Below, piece after piece: positions 60,490 through 64,000 of a DNA stretch of 64,000 nucleotides. The notes beneath the pieces are model-generated. The model saw nothing but the letters and a program-made list of their open reading frames with translations, was not told where the DNA came from and did not search any database. Both the position numbers and the translations under genes were made by a program. How positions within the stretch are numbered: position 1 is the first letter of the stretch; each line of letters starts with the position of its first letter. Source of the DNA: Marsupella aquatica. Taxonomy: Eukaryota; Marchantiophyta. The stretch is from contig OZ316892.1 in NCBI GenBank assembly GCA_973895155.1, forward strand, positions 2,976,001 through 3,040,000, read 5' to 3'.

Positions 60490-61870
60490 ATGGTCTCTAG
60501 TCCTGTCCCCAACGGCCCCTTTACAAAGCCTGTCCTCGTGGCTTGCAGTAGACTACTTAAAATACTGGTGGCACACGCTCTTAATAGAATAATGTAAAAA
60601 GTCTGCCCAGTATGATTTTTCTCTGGATGCGCCGGTGATTACCCCAGTGCCCTTATCCCCCCCTGTACCTTTGCCATGACCGTGAAGGATTTAGTCCACA
60701 CGAGTTTAAAACACTCTTATGTGATAAGGGTCTGGCATGACATTTTTAGAGGGTGGTCACGTGCAAATCATGAACCTAATTTATTTTTTCTACATTACGC
60801 AAAGGGCTATTATAAAGCCTGCCCACAATTCTCTGCCCGAGTGCCCTTACTATCCCTCTACCTTCGTGATGACCCTGATAAACCCCCAACTATTTGTTAC
60901 ACACGAGAGTATGACAGTCAGGGTCTGACATGACATTTTATAGGGTGGTGGCGTAGTCACGTGAAAAGACTGGACCCTAAGTCCTAACCCTATATTATTA
61001 TTCCACACTATGTAAGAGATTCAGGTAGAAGGCTGATCTCGAGGCTCATTTGAGCACCCTTTGTCGGCGATCCTCTTAGACTGCTCCCTACAAGATCTAA
61101 ACTGTGTGAGTGTTTTGCTTAGTGCCGAAAGTTGTGTCAGAATCCCACTTTTGGTGGAATTGTGTCAGCTCAGTTCAAGACAAGTTGATGGACTTTAATT
61201 CTCTTGTTATGGTTTATAGACAAAACAAACTATTGATTGCGTCCATAACTTTTTGTCATCAGTGTTGGTCTTATGTCATTAATATTAGTCAATGTAGAGG
61301 TTGGTAAAAAGAAAACACATTTTTTCTTACATAACCTTGTGAAAAACTTGAAAACTGTTTTTTAGGTAACCTTGTGAAAAAATTATGACTATTACTTTAG
61401 AGCATAATGTCACCATCACTAATTTTGAAGCTTTGATTAGACCCTTGCACCTGGCCTTCCCAGCTTGACTGGTCTGCCACTGCCCCGCCCTATGATAGTT
61501 TGATAGAGGTTTGGGTTTTGTTCTGCATAATATTATTTCAGTATTAGGGTCAGACAATGGAGAATAACCTCACTGGGCAGTGGCTTCAAATTTCATGTTC
61601 ACCTAGAATAATAGAAGGGATCATTACAAAGCCTGCCAATTATTATATTTCCCTGGCTGTCCGGGTGCCCTTACTCTCCCTGTACCGTTGTGATAACCCT
61701 AATAAATCCTCAACTATTTCTTATAGACAAGATAATGATAAGGCTCTGACATGACACTATTTAGGTGGTCACAGGCAAAAGCCGAGCCCCTAAATTATTG
61801 TTCCACTCTCATGAAAGGGTCTGACATGAGATTTACAGGGTGGTCAGTTGCAAAGCATAGACCCTAAAGC
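60490..61870. repeat. Degenerate tandem family, about 200-bp units
   Basis: Recurring blocks in order: ACAAAGCCTG(T/C)CC, GTGCCCTTA.TC.CCCTGTACC, TGATAACCCT, ACTATTT.TTA, GGGTCTGACATGACATTTTA and GGGTGGTCACGTGCAAA. They recur near 60480-60740, 60800-60980, 61600-61800 and 61810-61870, and again in part at 62945-63115. Between them (about 61120-61440) is a relative of the 55144-55460 repeat. These read as remnants of one repeated element rather than genes. Confidence 0.65.
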
Positions 61871-62189
61871 ATCCTTCTCAGGACCTGCGCTAGATATCAA
61901 TAATTATTATTGAGGTATATATATGCTTGATGGCCCTACCAGTAAAAGGTTTACCTTCTGGACCCCCACAATTTATTTATTTTTCAAATTGGGCCCCTTC
62001 TTAATTATCCATAAAATATGTTAATGTATGCTGATTTTGGATACTATGACCAAAGTGCAGCTATAACTACAGGGTTTTGAACCACAAGTTGTGCTCGGTC
62101 AAACCGCAGGCATTGAGTGGGCAGGTCATCGTTATTCTGGAGTTGTTTTTGAGGTTTTCCCTCGAGAATGTAAATCTGGAAATATCAAA
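61871..62189. other. Intergenic gap
   Basis: Nothing recognised. A frame at about 62100-62327 runs into the next repeat and shows no family match. Confidence 0.4.
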
Positions 62190-62522
62190 GGTGGTGCCAT
62201 TATGACAATGTGGGGCTTTTTGGAAGACAACATGGAGAATGCCGTCAGGTTGCACTTAGCATTTTCTCTTCACCTAGTGTACTTTGTGCTTGCTCATGCC
62301 ATCAGGGTGGGGGTAAATAGCAAATAATGGTGCTTTTTGGAAGACAACATGGAAAATGTCTTCAGGTGACACTTTAACAATTGTATTCACCTAGAGTAAT
62401 TTCTGCTCAGGCATGCCATTTGGTGAAGGTAAGTTACAAGCAAGGCAATATGGACATTGTCTTTAAGTCACACTTCACATTTGCTTTTGGCTAGTGTGTT
62501 TTTTGTTCATTCATGGCATTTA
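62190..62522. repeat. Tandem array, about 115-bp unit, three copies
   Basis: Each copy has (G)GCTTTTTGGAAGACAACATGGA-like text, then TCAGGTTGCACTT, TTCACCTAG and CATGCCAT. Copies lie at about 62190-62305, 62306-62415 and 62416-62522 and grow more diverged left to right. Confidence 0.7.
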
Positions 62523-63262
62523 CTCCCCATGGCTCCTGACTGCATATGCAACAACATGGTAAACCATAGCACAGAAGTCTATGGCAATGTGGTAAGTTAG
62601 GGTAGGAAAACTGTGCAATTTCTTGGTTTAGAATAACTCACTTAATGGATCATCAAGAGGAGTTCTGTATATTTGTTGAAAACATTTTTTGGGGGTCTAT
62701 CAGATAAACTTTTACTAGCACGGTGTCCAGGCAGATAAAGTTCTACAAGCAGGAGGTCCATCAAGCATATACCTCCAATTTTATTCCACAAAATATTATT
62801 CAATCTCTTTTGTTGCTAAAAATATATATATTTTATATACTAAAGTTACTGTTTACATCAAAATGCTTAGACCTGGCAGTTACATCTCAAAATTCTTTGG
62901 ATTTTTCACGAGCACTCTAAAATGTTTGCAAGCGGGGATAATACTTTGGCATAGGGTGGTCAGATGCAAAGCCTATATCCTAAACTCTGAATTATCCTTC
63001 CACACTGCATAAAAAGGGTTTGACATGACATTTTACAAAGTGGTAAGATGCAAAGCCAGGATGAAATTTGGGTGTTGTTAGATTCATAGGATGGCCAGAT
63101 GCAAAGCCTCCATGAGAATTAAGTGAGATTAGATAGCCGTGTTGTTGGAGAAATTCTCCCTTGTGTGCTTGCACCCACTTATTGTCTATGGGCTGAAATC
63201 AAAATGTTAATGTTGGGGAACCAACCAACTACTGCAGTGACCACTTAGGCATTGAGCACAGT
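62523..63262. other. Intergenic sequence with a repeat remnant
   Basis: Holds a partial copy of the 60490-61870 family at about 62945-63115 (GGGTGGTCAGATGCAAAGCC and TTTGACATGACATTTTAC). Otherwise nothing recognised. Confidence 0.45.
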
Positions 63263-63880
63263 GACAATCTTAGATCCCTACGATGTCCTGCCCTTAAAAG
63301 TGCAATCTAAAAAGTAAGTAGCAAATCACCACAACGATTCTCAGAGAGGCATGACTTTGTGGTAGCTCACTTGAATGAGTAGAGACTGATAGGTCTTGGG
63401 TTCAACTATTGTGGTCTGACTCTTCCCAACTATTGTGGCTGACTCTTCCCTTTCTGTGGGGTTTCACAGATTTCCCGTAAAAATTTAAAGAAAAATTTTT
63501 AAAAAATCACCACAACGATTCTACAATCTTAGATCCCTACAAGTGTCCTTCCCTTTAAGTAGCCATTTCAAATGTAAGTGGCAAATCACCACAATTAGCT
63601 CTTCTATCGATTTGGCAATCTAGATCCTGTCTTTTCTTTAAAAGTAGCCATCTCAGCACTAGATAGCAAAGTCAGCACAACCATCCGACAATCTTAAATC
63701 ACTACAGTGTGTCCTGCCCTTAAAAGTAGCCACCTCAAAAGTAAGTAGCAAATTACATTCAAATCACCACCATTAGCTCTTCCATCACTTCGACAATCTT
63801 AGATCCCTACAAGTGTCCGTCCCTTCAAGTAGCCATGTCTACAGGAAGTACCAAATCACCACAATGCTCTTCCATTGATT
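63263..63880. repeat. Tandem array, about 95-bp unit, about five copies
   Basis: The unit is GACAATCTTAGATCCCTACAA, GTGTCC(T/G)(G/T)CCCTTAA.AGTAGCCA, AAAGTAAGTAGCAAATCACCACAA and TTAGCTCTTCCATC. Copies begin near 63263, 63520, 63610, 63690 and 63790. The first is separated from the rest by about 180 bp of unrelated sequence (63345-63500). Confidence 0.8.
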
Positions 63881-64000
63881 CAATGGGCAAAGAAACACTT
63901 GTTAATATGGAGATGGTTCTGATGATTTTGGGGGGGGATATGGCATATGCTCAGATGGGTTTTCACATTCCCCTTATCCCTAATTGAAAGCCTGTGCAAA
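63881..64000. other. Window end
   Basis: A short G-rich run is present; nothing else is recognised. Confidence 0.4.

Noticed and set aside
1-64000. CRISPR array, bacterial operon or organellar DNA
   Set aside because: Tandem arrays here have no short identical repeats with unique spacers; the genes are intron-split nuclear genes, and no organellar genes or rRNA are seen.

Overview
The window looks like nuclear DNA of a land plant that still makes flagellated sperm, such as a moss, lycophyte, fern or other seedless plant. Evidence: all three large genes are GT-AG intron-split; one encodes a plastid-type plant glutamate-cysteine ligase; one is the plant-type CPSF-A/DDB1-like protein; and one is delta-tubulin, a centriole/basal-body tubulin lost from flowering plants. 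The space between genes is AT-rich and packed with decayed repeats. I cannot name the species from the sequence.

Layout. 1-7080: AT-rich, with a MITE, a short tandem duplication and one arm of a dispersed repeat. 7081-11724 (+): delta-tubulin, 5 exons (466 aa modelled). 11725-14086: intergenic region between convergent genes, with two small tandem arrays. 14087-19199 (-): glutamate-cysteine ligase GSH1, 15 exons (547 aa modelled). 19200-20330: GSH1 upstream region, mostly a degenerate ~100-bp minisatellite. 20331-25712: repeats, including the inverted partner of the 5.1-5.6 kb repeat and an AT-rich foldback. 25718-33887 (-): a Copia LTR retrotransposon with both LTRs, PBS, PPT and a CCATG target duplication, but with nine premature stops, two frameshifts and an anomalous GC-rich leader. 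33893-39508: repeats and MITEs. 39509-48531 (+): CPSF-A/DDB1-like gene, 15 exons (1415 aa modelled). 48532-53347: ~130-165-bp tandem repeats, a 117-nt near-perfect hairpin and a degenerate fragment of the next gene. 53348-54112 (+): intronless alpha-kinase (MHCK/eEF2K-type) ORF. 56549-57052 (-): small secreted protein, possibly S-protein-like. 58594-58820 (+): MAP3K-like kinase pseudogene fragment. 59161-59490: diverged relative of the Copia LTR. 60490-64000: three families of tandem repeats.

The genes do not form a pathway. Delta-tubulin serves centriole/basal-body triplet microtubules, GSH1 makes the first committed intermediate of glutathione in plastids, and the CPSF-A-like protein is a WD-propeller scaffold of unassigned role. 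For the three intron-bearing genes I built exon models by hand; reading phase is consistent across every junction and each total length is a multiple of three. The observations most worth following are the alpha-kinase (a family rare in land plants) with its upstream partial copy, the hairpin at 51970-52086, and the Copia decay dominated by TAG stops where glutamine is expected.
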